A stretch of DNA of 64,000 nucleotides, taken from contig NZ_JAIVFT010000016.1 of NCBI RefSeq assembly GCF_020829665.1, positions 114,531-178,530 on the forward strand, written 5' to 3'. A program made the translations under genes and the position numbers. The notes under the pieces were generated by a model that saw nothing but the letters and a program-made list of their open reading frames with translations, ran no database searches and had not been told where the DNA came from. This DNA comes from Nostoc sp. CHAB 5824. Its GTDB lineage: Bacteria > Cyanobacteriota > Cyanobacteriia > Cyanobacteriales > Nostocaceae. How positions within the stretch are numbered: position 1 is the first letter of the stretch; the number at the start of each line of letters is the position of its first letter. Below, piece after piece: positions 43,567-53,500 of the stretch.

Positions 43567-43917
43567 TACCAATTCACGAAAATCCTGATACATATCGATT
43601 TCTCGTAGGGGCATGGCAATGCCCACAGGTGTCAACTTAAACTCAAACACTCAATTTACCGTAGTTTTAGATCCCCCAACCCCCAATAAATTGGGGGCAC
43701 AAGGCTCTAATTCCCCCCTTTTTAAGGGGAGCCAGCGCGGTCTTGGGGTCTCCCCAAGTGGAGCGACTGGCGTGGGTTAGGGGGGATCTAAAATCTAGTT
43801 GGTACATCGAAAAATTCTGAAATGCTTATCACAATAGGCTTTCACGTTAAGTTGACACCAATAGGCAATGCCATGCCCCTACCAGCGTATTTGTATCATT
43901 ATTAAAGTGAAATGGTA
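43567..43917. mobile_element. MITE (second copy) split by a nested element
   Basis: Same ends as the copy at 34232-34334 (TACCAATTCACG and GTGAAATGGTA), flanked by TTA on both sides. Its central hairpin GGGGCATGGC...GCCATGCCCC is interrupted at GGCAATGCC by a 240-bp insertion. Without that insertion its length would be about 102 bp, matching the intact copy. Confidence 0.85.
43624..43863. mobile_element. 240-bp element nested in the MITE, 9-bp duplication
   Basis: Flanked by GGCAATGCC on both sides (43615-43623 and 43864-43872), consistent with a 9-bp target duplication. Near the ends are GGTGTCAACTTAA (43628-43640) and its exact complement (43847-43859). The interior 43664-43793 holds C-rich and G-rich hairpins related to the MITE at 25421-25582. 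No coding capacity. Confidence 0.75.
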
Positions 43918-44349
43918 TTAGCACCTTTAACACAGACAGATTCACCCCAAGGGTTATTATCCCAAGTTGCCCAGAGTGTTGCTACAATTTCGGATAGGGA
44001 AACAAGGCAGAATATCGCAGCTTACACAGAAATATTAGCAGGTTTGCGATTTGAAAAAGATTTTATTCGCCAGTTATTGAGCGAGGATCTTATGCAGGAG
44101 TCAGTGATTTATCAGGATATTTTGCAGAAAGGCGAACAAAAAGAAGCGATTAGATTCTGTATATCTTTACTCAATGAACGTTTTGGTGAAATAGATTCGT
44201 CAATTATTGAGAGAGTTCAAGTTTTAAACAAGGAAAAGCTAGAAGCATTAGGAAGGGTGCTTTTGAGAATTTCATCTATAGATGATTTATTTATTTGGTT
44301 AGATGGGCAGGAAAGTAATTAATTTCAGGTGTCGAACAACTATAAAGTG

Positions 44350-44381
44350 AAAAAACCGGATGTAAAAACTCCGGTTTTTTA
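44350..44381. terminator. Bidirectional intrinsic terminator
   Basis: AAAAACCGGA and TCCGGTTTTTT form a stem around a 9-nt loop, with A-run and T-run on the outer sides. It lies between the end of the Rpn pseudogene and the convergent M20 gene, so it can serve both directions. Confidence 0.8.
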
Positions 44382-44447
44382 TATAGTTATTTTTTATAAA
44401 AATTCAAGTAAATTTAGCTTGATTAAAAACAGCTAATTTACACCCAC

Positions 44448-45665
44448 TCAACTAAAAAACTTCTCCACGCATCTAACAAATATTTCCACACCCATTCCCA
44501 ACGCCGTTTCGTCAAAATCAAACCGGGGATGATGATGAGGATACGCCAAATCTTTCGCTGGATTCGCAGACCCTAAAAAGAAATAGCAACCAGGAACCTC
44601 TTGCAAGAAGAATGACATATCTTCAGCAGCCATAGTTTGGCATTCTGGTACAATACCCAACGGCGTTTCTACCACTTCTTCTGCTACAGTTCGCACCAAT
44701 TCCGCCATCTTGATATCATTAATGACTGGGGGATAAAGTGACCAGTATTCTAAGTCATATCTTGCACCATGACTTTGACAAATTCCAGCAATAATCTGCT
44801 CGACACGCTGGTTGAAAAAGCCTTTCAAACTAGGATTAAAATACCTGACAGTGGCACTCATTCTCGCTGTATCAGCAATCACATTCCGCTTAGTTCCAGC
44901 ATGAAGTTCGCCCACTGTCACCACTGCTGAATCAATGGGATTAACATTCCGAGCAACAATGGTTTGCAAGGCATTTACGATTTGGGCAGCAACTACAACT
45001 GAATCGACAGTTTGATGGGGTAGTGCGCCGTGTCCACCTTTACCCAAAATTGTGCAGTTAAAGCACTCCACAGCAGCCATCAACGCCCCAGCCCTCACAC
45101 CCACTGTTCCCAAAGGTAAATTATTCCACAAGTGCAAACCAATAATCGCATCAACATCAGGATTTTTCAGAACTCCAGCTTCAATCATCGGCTTTGCGCC
45201 TCCTGGCGATTCTTCTGCTGGCTGAAAGATAATTTTCACCGTACCGGAGAAGTCTTGGCGATGCTGTTGGAGATAATAAGCTGTACCTAAAGCGATCGCA
45301 GTATGTCCATCATGTCCACAAGCGTGCATCACTCCATCATGCTGCGATTTATACGGCACTTCGTTAAGTTCTTGGATTGGCAAAGCATCCATATCTGCCC
45401 GAATCGCCAAAACTTTCTTTGCACCTAGTTTGTTACCCTTGATGGTGGCAACAATCCCAGTGTGGGCAATGCCAGTTTGGTGGTCAATTCCCCATTCTTG
45501 CAGCTTTTGTGAGACAAACTCAGCCGTCAGTTTTTCTTGAAAACCCAACTCTGGTTGTTGATGCAATCGCCGCCGCCACTCTACCAATTGCGGTTGCAAT
45601 GAACGGATTGAAAGTCGGATGCGAGATAGATCAACAGAAGAGGGATTGGGAAAGGTGGAAACCAT
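44448..45665 (-). CDS. M20-family N-acyl amino acid amidohydrolase
   Basis: A 405-residue metallo-hydrolase of the M20D/hippurate-hydrolase type, which removes acyl groups from amino acids or related compounds. The core motifs are RADMDALPIQE, the metal-binding HACGHDGHTAIALG, IIFQPAEESPGGA (catalytic Glu) and QTMAAEDMSFFL. A dimerisation domain lies at about 195-310. The length is normal. In cyanobacteria relatives are often labelled IAA-amino acid or N-acyl-L-amino acid hydrolases; the natural substrate is not known. The gene stands alone and runs towards the terminator at 44350. Confidence 0.9.
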   Translation of the reverse strand: MVSTFPNPSSVDLSRIRLSIRSLQPQLVEWRRRLHQQPELGFQEKLTAEFVSQKLQEWGIDHQTGIAHTGIVATIKGNKLGAKKVLAIRADMDALPIQELNEVPYKSQHDGVMHACGHDGHTAIALGTAYYLQQHRQDFSGTVKIIFQPAEESPGGAKPMIEAGVLKNPDVDAIIGLHLWNNLPLGTVGVRAGALMAAVECFNCTILGKGGHGALPHQTVDSVVVAAQIVNALQTIVARNVNPIDSAVVTVGELHAGTKRNVIADTARMSATVRYFNPSLKGFFNQRVEQIIAGICQSHGARYDLEYWSLYPPVINDIKMAELVRTVAEEVVETPLGIVPECQTMAAEDMSFFLQEVPGCYFFLGSANPAKDLAYPHHHPRFDFDETALGMGVEIFVRCVEKFFS

Positions 45666-45742
45666 TATGAAGACAAGCTAGTTTAAATACAGCTAACTTA
45701 AGCAGCTAACTTAGTTTATTTTCTCAGTTTATCGTTCTGAAT

Positions 45743-45862
45743 GTAAGCTGTTACACATTTAATTTGTACATTTACCTGATGACTTATGACAGTTAACCGT
45801 CAACAGTCAACAGTTAACGACCATCAAGAGTGTTTATATACTTTATACGTGCATCAGCTTAT
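45743..45862 (-). repeat. Inverted repeat copy 1 (downstream of bioD)
   Basis: Read on the minus strand this matches 50171-50298 closely, starting ATAAGCTGATGC and ending AACAGCTTAC, and includes the heptamer-type run TGTTGACTGTTGAC. Its first bases provide the last codons and stop of bioD. The heptamer resembles the STRR CAACAGT repeats described in heterocystous cyanobacteria (recalled). Confidence 0.85.
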
Positions 45863-46534
45863 CAGTGTTTCCCAATCTAAATCTGATGCTACTTGAGCAA
45901 GTTTATCTAAATCAGTTAGGTTATCTAAATAGGGTAAGCAGCCTAAAACTGGTGTGTTGGTGAGTGATTGAATCAATTGGTGTGGTGTCCAGTCGGCTAT
46001 TTCTGCATCGGTTCGAGGTTGGACGCAGTTGAGAACAATACCTTTAAGATTGATGCGCGATTGTCTAGCTAATGCTACATTCGCCACTGCTTGAGCGATC
46101 GCACCCAATCTAACTGGCACTACCAATACCGTTGGTAAACGCCATTCTCCCGCTAAATCAGCTACTGTTAATTCCTCAGTTACTGGCGAACCTAAACCTC
46201 CCAAGGCTTCTACAAGTACAAAATCACGATGCGATCGCAGTTTAGACAAAGCTTGCCACACAAGAGCTAAATCTACTCGGCGATTTTCCCGTGCTGCTGC
46301 TATTGGAGGGGCTAAAGGTGCTTGAAAGTACAAAGGTGTGATTTCTTCTGCGGATTGTTCTAGCGCAAATAGCTTTTGATACCACTCGCGATCGCCAATC
46401 CCCGATTGAATCGGTTTCATGATTCCCCAGCTACGCTGCGGGTAATATTTTTGCCAATAGGCTGCTAACGCTGTTGTTAAAACAGTTTTACCAGCTTCGG
46501 TATCAGTTCCAGTAATCAGTAGTGTGTTTAACAT
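45854..46534 (-). CDS. bioD: Dethiobiotin synthetase
   Basis: Closes the ureido ring of dethiobiotin from 7,8-diaminononanoate, CO2 and ATP, the penultimate step of biotin synthesis. The N-terminal P-loop LLITGTDTEAGKTVLTTALA is typical, followed by KPIQSGIG, EALGGLGSPV and VVPVRLGAIAQAVANVALA. The length is 226 residues. Its ATG overlaps the stop of the upstream kinase gene by one base (TAATG), so translation is probably coupled. The last codons and stop lie in a repeat shared with the region after prs. No other bio gene is in the window. Confidence 0.9.
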   Translation of the reverse strand: MLNTLLITGTDTEAGKTVLTTALAAYWQKYYPQRSWGIMKPIQSGIGDREWYQKLFALEQSAEEITPLYFQAPLAPPIAAARENRRVDLALVWQALSKLRSHRDFVLVEALGGLGSPVTEELTVADLAGEWRLPTVLVVPVRLGAIAQAVANVALARQSRINLKGIVLNCVQPRTDAEIADWTPHQLIQSLTNTPVLGCLPYLDNLTDLDKLAQVASDLDWETLIS

Positions 46535-48255
46535 TAATTTCTTTGGCCAGAAAATGGTTGTGTTTCATCAACCGGCGGAAAAGTTGGCGTTTCACCAGTG
46601 GTTGGAAGTGGGGTGGGTGTCTCTGTCGGAATTGGGAAGGGTGTTTCTGTAAAAATTGGGGTGGGTGTCTCTGTCGGAATTGGGGCGGCTGTCTCTGTCG
46701 GAATTGGCAGGGGTGTTTCTGTCGGAATTGGCAGGGGTAGGGGTGTCTCTGTAGGTGTTGGAATCGGTGTTTCTAATGCAACAGTAAGGTTATAATTGCT
46801 TTCGGCAACTCCTGAAACCAGGCTTAATTCAATAGTATATCTACCAGTAACCAGCAATGTGCCATTATATGATGTTACTTGCTGAATATTCTGATCGATT
46901 GGTTGTTGATTGGGACTTAAGACTGTTAGTAAAACGCTGCTTCCTGGGTCAATAAACGCAGTTAACTTGTCACCTTCCTGCCCCAAAAAAGTGTACCGGA
47001 TGATTTGATTTTCTTTAAGAGTATTTGTAACCGTAGTTGGGTTAGATGCTCTAAGATTAAGCCGCCTACTAGATATAATAGGTTGCTCGCTGGTGGGTGT
47101 GGGTGTGGATGTGAATGTAGTACCACCAGAAATAACTGGTGAAGGGAAATTTTGTGGAAGCGTCTGTGTTGGTGATGGTTTTGACTGACTGCGGATAGAA
47201 CTCACCAGTGCCCAAGAACCGAATCCGGCTACGATCACTACAGCAATGCCAATTGCTGCGATCGCTAAAGGATTATCCAAGACTGAGCTAGTGGAACTTG
47301 GTGGAATCACAGGATCGGGTTGTTTTTTGGGCGAAGCTGCTGGTGGTACTGAGTCAGGACGGCGACCAACAGCGATTGTTTGCAAGTTAGACGTATTCAG
47401 GGGAGGAAGACTGACTTGCTCTAAAGGTTGTAGTGCTTGAGATACACTAGCAGCACTTTGATAGCGATCGCTCGGTATATGATTCAACATTCGATTCAAA
47501 ACTTGGGCAAATCGCGGATTAACTGTTACCCACCGCTGCCAATTCCAAGTTAGTTGGTTTTCGTCAAATAGATCCCTTGGTTCTTTACCAGTGAGCAAAA
47601 CAATCGCTGTAACTGCTAATGCATACAAGTCACTACTAGGATAAGCTCCCCCTGTTTGCATTTGTTCACTAGGAGAGTAGCCTAATTTTCCGACAGTGGT
47701 TTCTGGCATTGCGCTCTCTGGCGATCGTAAACGAGTTGCCAGTTCCTTTACCACCCCAAAGTCAATTAACACAGGTTTAGCATCACTATCTCGCAAAATA
47801 ATATTTTCTGGCGAGATATCTCGGTGAATAATCCCTCGACTGTGAATATGCTCTAAAACAGGCAATAACAACTGGATCAACTTCAATACTTCAGCCTCTG
47901 TGAAGGTTTGACCTACAGCTTGACGTTCAGCCAGCAGAGTTTGGTACGTTTGACCTGCAATGTAGTCCTCCACCAAAAATAAACGTTGGTCTTGCTCAAA
48001 TCTTTCCCGGAATTTAGGAACTTGTGGGTGTTCGATTTGATATAAAATCGCAGCTTCTCGGCGAAAAAGCTCTTGTGCCTTTTCCCAAGCCAAAGTCTCC
48101 GTTGCTGTTGAAATCAATTCCTTGATCGCGCAAAGTTCGTTAAAGCGCCTCTGGTCTTCTGCCAGATAGGTTCTACCAAATCCTCCTTGTCCGAGAATTT
48201 GAATTATGCGATAACGGTTTTGCAAGACAGTGCCAACTGTAATGGGTGGTTGCAT
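46534..48255 (-). CDS. Membrane-anchored Ser/Thr protein kinase
   Basis: About 573 residues. The Hanks-type kinase domain (about 10-275) has the glycine loop LGQGGFGRTYLAED, catalytic IIHRDISPENIIL and IDFGVVKEL (DFG intact). One membrane helix follows (LAIAAIGIAVVIVAGFGSWAL, about 330-355). The extracytoplasmic part has a beta-rich domain (about 405-500) and a Pro/Thr-rich tail built from PTETP repeats. I chose ATG 48255 (MQPPITVGTVLQNRYRI); an upstream TTG adds 16 residues. The stop overlaps the bioD start by one base. Such kinases signal environmental cues; the tail may contact the cell wall. Substrates unknown. Confidence 0.9.
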   Translation of the reverse strand: MQPPITVGTVLQNRYRIIQILGQGGFGRTYLAEDQRRFNELCAIKELISTATETLAWEKAQELFRREAAILYQIEHPQVPKFRERFEQDQRLFLVEDYIAGQTYQTLLAERQAVGQTFTEAEVLKLIQLLLPVLEHIHSRGIIHRDISPENIILRDSDAKPVLIDFGVVKELATRLRSPESAMPETTVGKLGYSPSEQMQTGGAYPSSDLYALAVTAIVLLTGKEPRDLFDENQLTWNWQRWVTVNPRFAQVLNRMLNHIPSDRYQSAASVSQALQPLEQVSLPPLNTSNLQTIAVGRRPDSVPPAASPKKQPDPVIPPSSTSSVLDNPLAIAAIGIAVVIVAGFGSWALVSSIRSQSKPSPTQTLPQNFPSPVISGGTTFTSTPTPTSEQPIISSRRLNLRASNPTTVTNTLKENQIIRYTFLGQEGDKLTAFIDPGSSVLLTVLSPNQQPIDQNIQQVTSYNGTLLVTGRYTIELSLVSGVAESNYNLTVALETPIPTPTETPLPLPIPTETPLPIPTETAAPIPTETPTPIFTETPFPIPTETPTPLPTTGETPTFPPVDETQPFSGQRN

Positions 48256-48303
48256 GATCCAATGATTGAGTGTAGTAGCAACTGAAGAGGAAGTCACCCA
48301 CAA

Positions 48304-49067
48304 AGATTAAGTCCAAGAGGCGACACAGTTACATGCAGCGATATTTTACCTTACCTAATGGGTATACCCCCAGTTAGGAGTATATGCAAAGTTACGCTTC
48401 AACGAAGAGGCAGGGAGCAGAGGGCAGGCAGAAATGACCCCATCAAGAACTGTTCTGGAATGAAGGGGGAACATGGGTCTGAGTCCCCCACTTCTCCACC
48501 AGTGGCTCTTGTACCCTACGGGAAGCTAATGCAACAGGTGGGGTCGAATCCCATTCTTTTATGTCAGCCATCCCCCAGAACTCACGCGCGTGAGAGTTTG
48601 TTTAAATACCTCTATTGGGGAATTTTATTGTGTAAATTAAAACTTAAAATTAAATCTGCTAGTTTATTTATTTATTGCTAGTATCATAGAATATAATAGG
48701 ATACACAATGAACACTTAGCCCCAAATGTTCTCCTGTCTAAGAAGAAACTTCAATATCATTTAAGTTGTAAATGCTTTACTGTCAGTTAGAAATGAGGTA
48801 CTTAGAAGAAGCAATCTATCACACCAATCTTTGAGAGATTGGGGTTATTTACCTCAAACCAAAAAATTTGAACTATAGACCTAGTCGACTGACTTAATGT
48901 CCGTTAAGCTATCAATAGTTTGCTTACCAAGAAAATTAGACAGTTAGCGAATGATAATTTTATGGAAAAATGTTTAAATTTTGTATGGAAGCTTCAACAA
49001 AACTCACAAATGTTTTTTTAGGCGATTTCTCGGTTAAATCTATTAAATCTCTAATGATAATATTGCT
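48304..49067. other. 0.75 kb spacer between the divergent kinase and prs genes
   Basis: It contains G/C-rich interspersed repeat sequence at about 48400-48560 (including AGAGGCAGGGAGCAGAGGGC and GAGTCCCCCACTTC). Further right is an A+T-rich part with a hairpin CCAATCTTTGAGAGATTGG near 48823-48842. GGTCGAATCCC near 48543 looks like a tRNA T-arm but no cloverleaf surrounds it. Promoters of both genes should lie here. Confidence 0.5.
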
Positions 49068-50084
49068 ATGAATGCACATAGAGGATCTGCTGTGCTGAGT
49101 TCTGCAACTTTCAAAGTGCAACCATCTGCAACAGGACTAACCGATAATCATCGCCTGCGGCTGTTTTCTGGCTCTGCCAATATACAACTATCTCAAGAAG
49201 TCGCTCGTTATGTGGGCATGGACTTGGGGCCAATGATTCGCAAAAGATTTGCGGATGGAGAAATTTACGTTCAAATCCAAGAATCGATTCGGGGTTGTGA
49301 TGTCTATTTAATCCAGCCATGTTGTCAACCCGTGAACGATCATTTAATGGAATTATTGATTATGGTTGACGCCTGTCGTCGAGCTTCTGCGCGACAAGTG
49401 ACGGCAGTAATTCCCTACTATGGCTATGCCCGTGCCGATCGCAAAACAGCAGGACGAGAGTCAATAACTGCCAAGCTAGTTGCTAACTTGATCACCGAAG
49501 CGGGTGCCAACCGTGTTCTAGCAATGGATTTACACTCGGCTCAAATTCAAGGCTATTTCGATATACCCTTTGACCATGTTTACGGTTCGCCAGTCTTGCT
49601 CGATTATCTAGCAAGCAAAGAACTGCAAGACCTTGTGGTTGTTTCCCCCGATGTTGGTGGTGTAGCACGAGCCAGAGCATTTGCGAAAAAACTGAATGAT
49701 GCTCCACTAGCGATTATTGACAAACGTCGTCAGGCACATAATGTTGCAGAAGTGTTAAATGTCATCGGTGATGTTAAAGGCAAAACCGCAGTGTTGGTGG
49801 ATGACATGATTGACACTGGAGGCACGATCGCTGAAGGAGCGCGATTACTGCGTGAAGAAGGAGCGCGTCAGGTATATGCCTGTGCAACTCATGCAGTATT
49901 CTCTCCACCAGCGATGGAGCGATTATCCAGTGGCTTGTTTGAGGAAGTCATTGTCACTAATACGATTCCCATACCAGAAAACAATCGTTTTCCACAACTA
50001 GTGGTGCTGTCAGTAGCTAATCTGTTAGGAGAAACTATCTGGCGGATTCATGAAGATACTTCAGTCAGTAGTATGTTCCGCTAA
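49068..50084 (+). CDS. prs: Ribose-phosphate pyrophosphokinase
   Basis: Makes PRPP from ribose-5-phosphate and ATP for nucleotide, His and Trp synthesis. The 338-residue protein has RFADGEIYVQIQESIRG, the ATP/flexible loop YYGYARADRK, the metal-binding DLHSAQIQGYFD and the PRPP-binding loop VLVDDMIDTGGTI. An N-terminal extension of about 25 residues precedes the usual RLRLFSGSAN start, as in other cyanobacterial Prs proteins (recalled). It is followed by an intrinsic terminator and then by an inverted-repeat copy. Confidence 0.95.
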   Translation: MNAHRGSAVLSSATFKVQPSATGLTDNHRLRLFSGSANIQLSQEVARYVGMDLGPMIRKRFADGEIYVQIQESIRGCDVYLIQPCCQPVNDHLMELLIMVDACRRASARQVTAVIPYYGYARADRKTAGRESITAKLVANLITEAGANRVLAMDLHSAQIQGYFDIPFDHVYGSPVLLDYLASKELQDLVVVSPDVGGVARARAFAKKLNDAPLAIIDKRRQAHNVAEVLNVIGDVKGKTAVLVDDMIDTGGTIAEGARLLREEGARQVYACATHAVFSPPAMERLSSGLFEEVIVTNTIPIPENNRFPQLVVLSVANLLGETIWRIHEDTSVSSMFR

Positions 50085-50113
50085 GACTGTCATTCGTGTT
50101 ATAAACATAAATT

Positions 50114-50153
50114 ACCCACGCTAACCCCTTGATCGGGTACAGTGTGGGTTTTT
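50114..50153 (+). terminator. Intrinsic terminator after prs
   Basis: ACCCAC (50114-50119) pairs with GTGGGT (50144-50149), with a second inner pairing of ACCCC and GGGT, followed by TTTT. It lies 30 nt after the prs stop codon. Confidence 0.75.
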
Positions 50154-50170
50154 AGCAGGTACACAAATCA

Positions 50171-50298
50171 ATAAGCTGATGCGCGTCTAAAGTATATAAA
50201 CACTCTCGATGGTCGTTAACTGTTGACTGTTGACTGTTGACGGGTTTTCAGTTATCAGTCATCAGGTAAATGTACAAATTAAATGCGTAACAGCTTAC
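50171..50298 (+). repeat. Inverted repeat copy 2 (downstream of prs)
   Basis: A near-identical partner of 45743-45862 in opposite orientation. The main differences are one extra TGTTGAC heptamer and some substitutions in the middle. Both copies lie on the 3' side of the neighbouring gene and in the same orientation relative to it. Confidence 0.85.
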
Positions 50299-50504
50299 TT
50301 CTCGGGTTTTGGGGAAAAGGGGAAAGGGAAAACCTTTAACCCAAACCCGATTCCGAGTTAAAAATGCACAAAGCGAGAAGTATTGATACACAAATCAGTT
50401 CGAGCTTCCAGCCGATTTACGAAAACTTTTTCTCCCCCTACTCCCTCATTTTTTTCAGTCTTTTTATTCAATTTTGAATTTTGAATTGATTTCTCCCTGC
50501 TCCC
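50299..50504. other. Short spacer between prs repeat and histidine kinase
   Basis: About 205 bp containing a G-rich repeat (GGGGAAAAGGGGAAAGGG) and the string TTCAATTTTGAATTTTGAAT near 50466. These are typical intergenic repeat sequence. No gene seen. The kinase stop lies at its right edge. Confidence 0.5.
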
Positions 50505-53500
50505 TTACCGATACAGCCAAACCCGGAGTAGTGAAAGCAGTTGCTCAGTATCTACAGGTTTGGTAATGTAGTCAGAGGCTCCAGCTTCGATGCACTTTTC
50601 GCGATCGCCTGGCATGGCTTTAGCAGTTAAAGCAATTATTGGCAAAGAGCGAAACTGTTGTTGCTGGCGGATGGCGCGGGTGGTTTCGTAACCATCCATT
50701 TCCGGCATCATGATGTCCATCAAAATTATATTAATCTCAGGATTAGTTTGCAGTGTCTCTATGCCATCTCTGCCATTTTCGGCAAACAGTACTTGCATTT
50801 GATAGCTTTCTAAGAAGCTGGTGAGGGCAAAAATATTTCGCAGGTCATCATCTACAATCAAAATTTTCCGATTAGCTAGCACCGGGTCAGTTTGGTGTAG
50901 TTGCTCTAGCATTTGACGCTTTGGTTGAGGCAAATTTGCTTGCACCCGATGCAAAAACAGAGCAGTTTCGTCTAACAACCGCTCTGGCGATCGCACATTT
51001 TTAATGATAATTGTCTCTGCTAGTCCCCGCAGTTGCGTTTCTTCTTGTCGGCTAAGTTCTTTGCCGGTGTAAACGATGATCGGTAGTTTTAAAAGCCTGG
51101 GTTCAAGCTTGATTTGCTCAATTAGTGTAAAACCGCTCATATCGGGCAGACCGAGATCCAGTACCATACAATCAAAGTGATGCGATCGCAAAATCGAGAG
51201 TGCTTCTGCTCCCGTACCCACTGCTGTACTCTGGACATCGCCATTACCGATCAGTTCGATGATACTTTGAGCTTGTACGGGGTCATCTTCTACGATTAGG
51301 AGATTTTTTACCTGACGCTCAATAAAGCCTTTAATTTCTGTCAATACCTGAGTTAGCGCTTTTGGAGAAACAGGTTTTTGTAGATAGGTAATCGCTCCTA
51401 GCTGTAATCCCCGTTGCTGTCTTTCATCAACAGAAAGTATATGTACTGGTATATGTCTAGTGTCTGGCTTATGCTTCAGACGATCCAGCACCGTCCAACC
51501 ATCCATCTCTGGCATATGGATATCTAGCATAATTGCATTGGGTTTAAACTGTTGTGCTAATGCTAGACCTTGTTTGCTTTGTAAAGCAACAATGGTTTTA
51601 AAGCCCTGTTCACGGGCCATATCTAGTAAGATGCGGGCAAATTTATCATCATCCTCGATAATTAGCAAAATGCGATCGCCCGGTTGAATGATTTCCCGGT
51701 CATCTGGGATATCGTTTGGGAAGGTGGTAAGTACTTTCGCAGTTGGAGAGACGTCCACAGTTGTAGGTTTGTTTTCGACCATTGGCACTTCTTTTATGGT
51801 CGATGCTGTGCGGATAGAGGTAGTAGGCTGAAGGGGTAGTGGACTAAGAGTATTTTTACCATTCTTTTCCTGTCTTCTGGGCAAATAGAGGGTGAAGGTG
51901 CTTCCTTGTCCTGGTTGGCTGACTAGTTCAATTTTGCCGCCCAACAATTGAGCTAATTCGCGGCTGATGGACAAGCCCAAGCCAGTTCCGCCGTACTTGC
52001 GGCTGGTTGTACCGTCTGCCTGTTGAAATGCCTCAAAAATAATCTTCTGTTTCTCGGCTGGAATACCTATACCCGTGTCGCTAACTACAAAAGCAATCAT
52101 GGGATTATCAACTGCGGCTGTCTCATCTGCCATGTGAATTTGTAACTTTACGCCTCCCTGTTCAGTAAATTTAAAGGCGTTAGCTAAGAGATTTTTCAGG
52201 ACTTGTTGCAGACGTTTGGAGTCGTTATAAATTGTTGGTGGTAACTTTTCATCCAGTTCAACAGTAAAACTGAGTTCTTTATTGTGAGCAACTTGCCGGA
52301 AAGTCTGCTTTAGAGATGTTTCCAAATCTGCAAGAGCAATTTGCTCAATATCAAGCAGTATAGTACCCGACTCAATTTTTGCCAAATCTAGAATGTCATT
52401 GATCAACTCTAGCAAATCAGTCCCAGCCGAGTAAATAGTCCGACTGTACTCAACCTGTTTTTCGGTCAAGTTGTTAGGGGAGTTATCTGCTAGCAGCCTT
52501 GCTAAAATTAACAGGCTATTTAGCGGTGTCCGCAACTCGTGGGACATATTCGCCAGAAATTCTGACTTATATTTGGAAGACAACGCCAGTTGTTCAGCTT
52601 TTTCTTCAAAAGATTTCCTCGCTCGCTCTACTTCCTGGTTCTTGCGGGCAACTTCCCGATTTTGAACTTCTAACAATTCTGCCTTTTCTTCTAGCTCCTC
52701 ATTTAGTTGCTGCAATTCCTCGTTAGACTGCTTGACAAGAAACTGTGATTCTTCTAACTCATGTGCCTGTTCTTCTAGACGTTGATTGCTCTGCTGTAGT
52801 TCTTCTTGCTGGCTTTGCAGTTCTTCTGTTAAAGCAACAGACTCTTCAAGTAGTTGTTGAGTTTGCAATTGTGAAGCGATGTTATTTAAAAATACACCTA
52901 GAATTTCACTCAATTGCTCTAAAAATATCAGATGCAGATCGCTGAAAGACCCAAAAGAAGCTAGTTCTATTACAGCACTCACCTGCATCTCAAAAAGTAT
53001 AGGTAAGACAATAATATTCAGTGGTGGAGCTTCTCCCAAGCCGGAACTGATACGGATATAGTCGCTAGGAACTTCTGTTAGGAGGATTCTTTGTTTTTCT
53101 AGGGCGCATTGTCCTACCAATCCCTCGCCCAAACGAAACTGGTTTGCTAGAGTTTTACGCTCTTTGTAAGCATAACTACTCAATAACTTCAATACAGGCT
53201 CGTCGTCTATTGAGTCCATGAAATAAAAAACGCCCTGCGATGCCCCAACCAGTGGTGCTAGATGTGACAAGATCAGGCGAGACGCAGTTTCTAGATTTCG
53301 ATGCCCTTGGAGCATTTGGGTAAATTCAGCCAAATTAGACTTTAGCCAGTTTTGCTCGTCATTTTTTTTAGTTGTATTTTGCAGATTAACGATCATCTGG
53401 TTGAAGGTGCGTGTCAACACACCAATTTCATCCTGGCGATCGCTATTTGGTAAACTCACTGATAAATTCCCATCCGCTATTTTTTCTGCCAAATCAGAAA

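Larger units (their letters stand above)
43425..44322 (+). pseudogene. Rpn/PD-(D/E)XK-type nuclease gene, 5'-truncated and interrupted by a MITE
   Basis: The left piece reads VKEIAFTEEYVNEMTNHRYRVVRMW (shown by NHRYRVVRMWEQD) and NPALLPL. The right piece continues LAPLTQTDSPQGLLSQVAQ, RETRQNIAAYTEILAGL and ESVIYQDILQKGEQKEAIRFC. These are consecutive parts of the Rpn-family (transposase-like DUF4351-type) protein. Between CCGTTA (43561-43566) and GCACC (43921) sits a MITE flanked by TTA duplications. Removing the element and one TTA restores ...PLAPL in frame. The N-terminal nuclease core is missing. The intact family is linked to RecA-independent recombination. Confidence 0.85.

Noticed and set aside
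46522..46795. Plus-strand open frames with Gly/Cys/Val repeats
   Set aside because: Antisense to the PTETP repeat tail of the Ser/Thr kinase.
48520..48560. tRNA-like T-arm sequence GGTCGAATCCC
   Set aside because: No acceptor, D or anticodon stems can be paired around it.
48358..48681. 107-codon open frame between the kinase and prs
   Set aside because: Made of G/C-rich intergenic repeats; no Shine-Dalgarno or motif.
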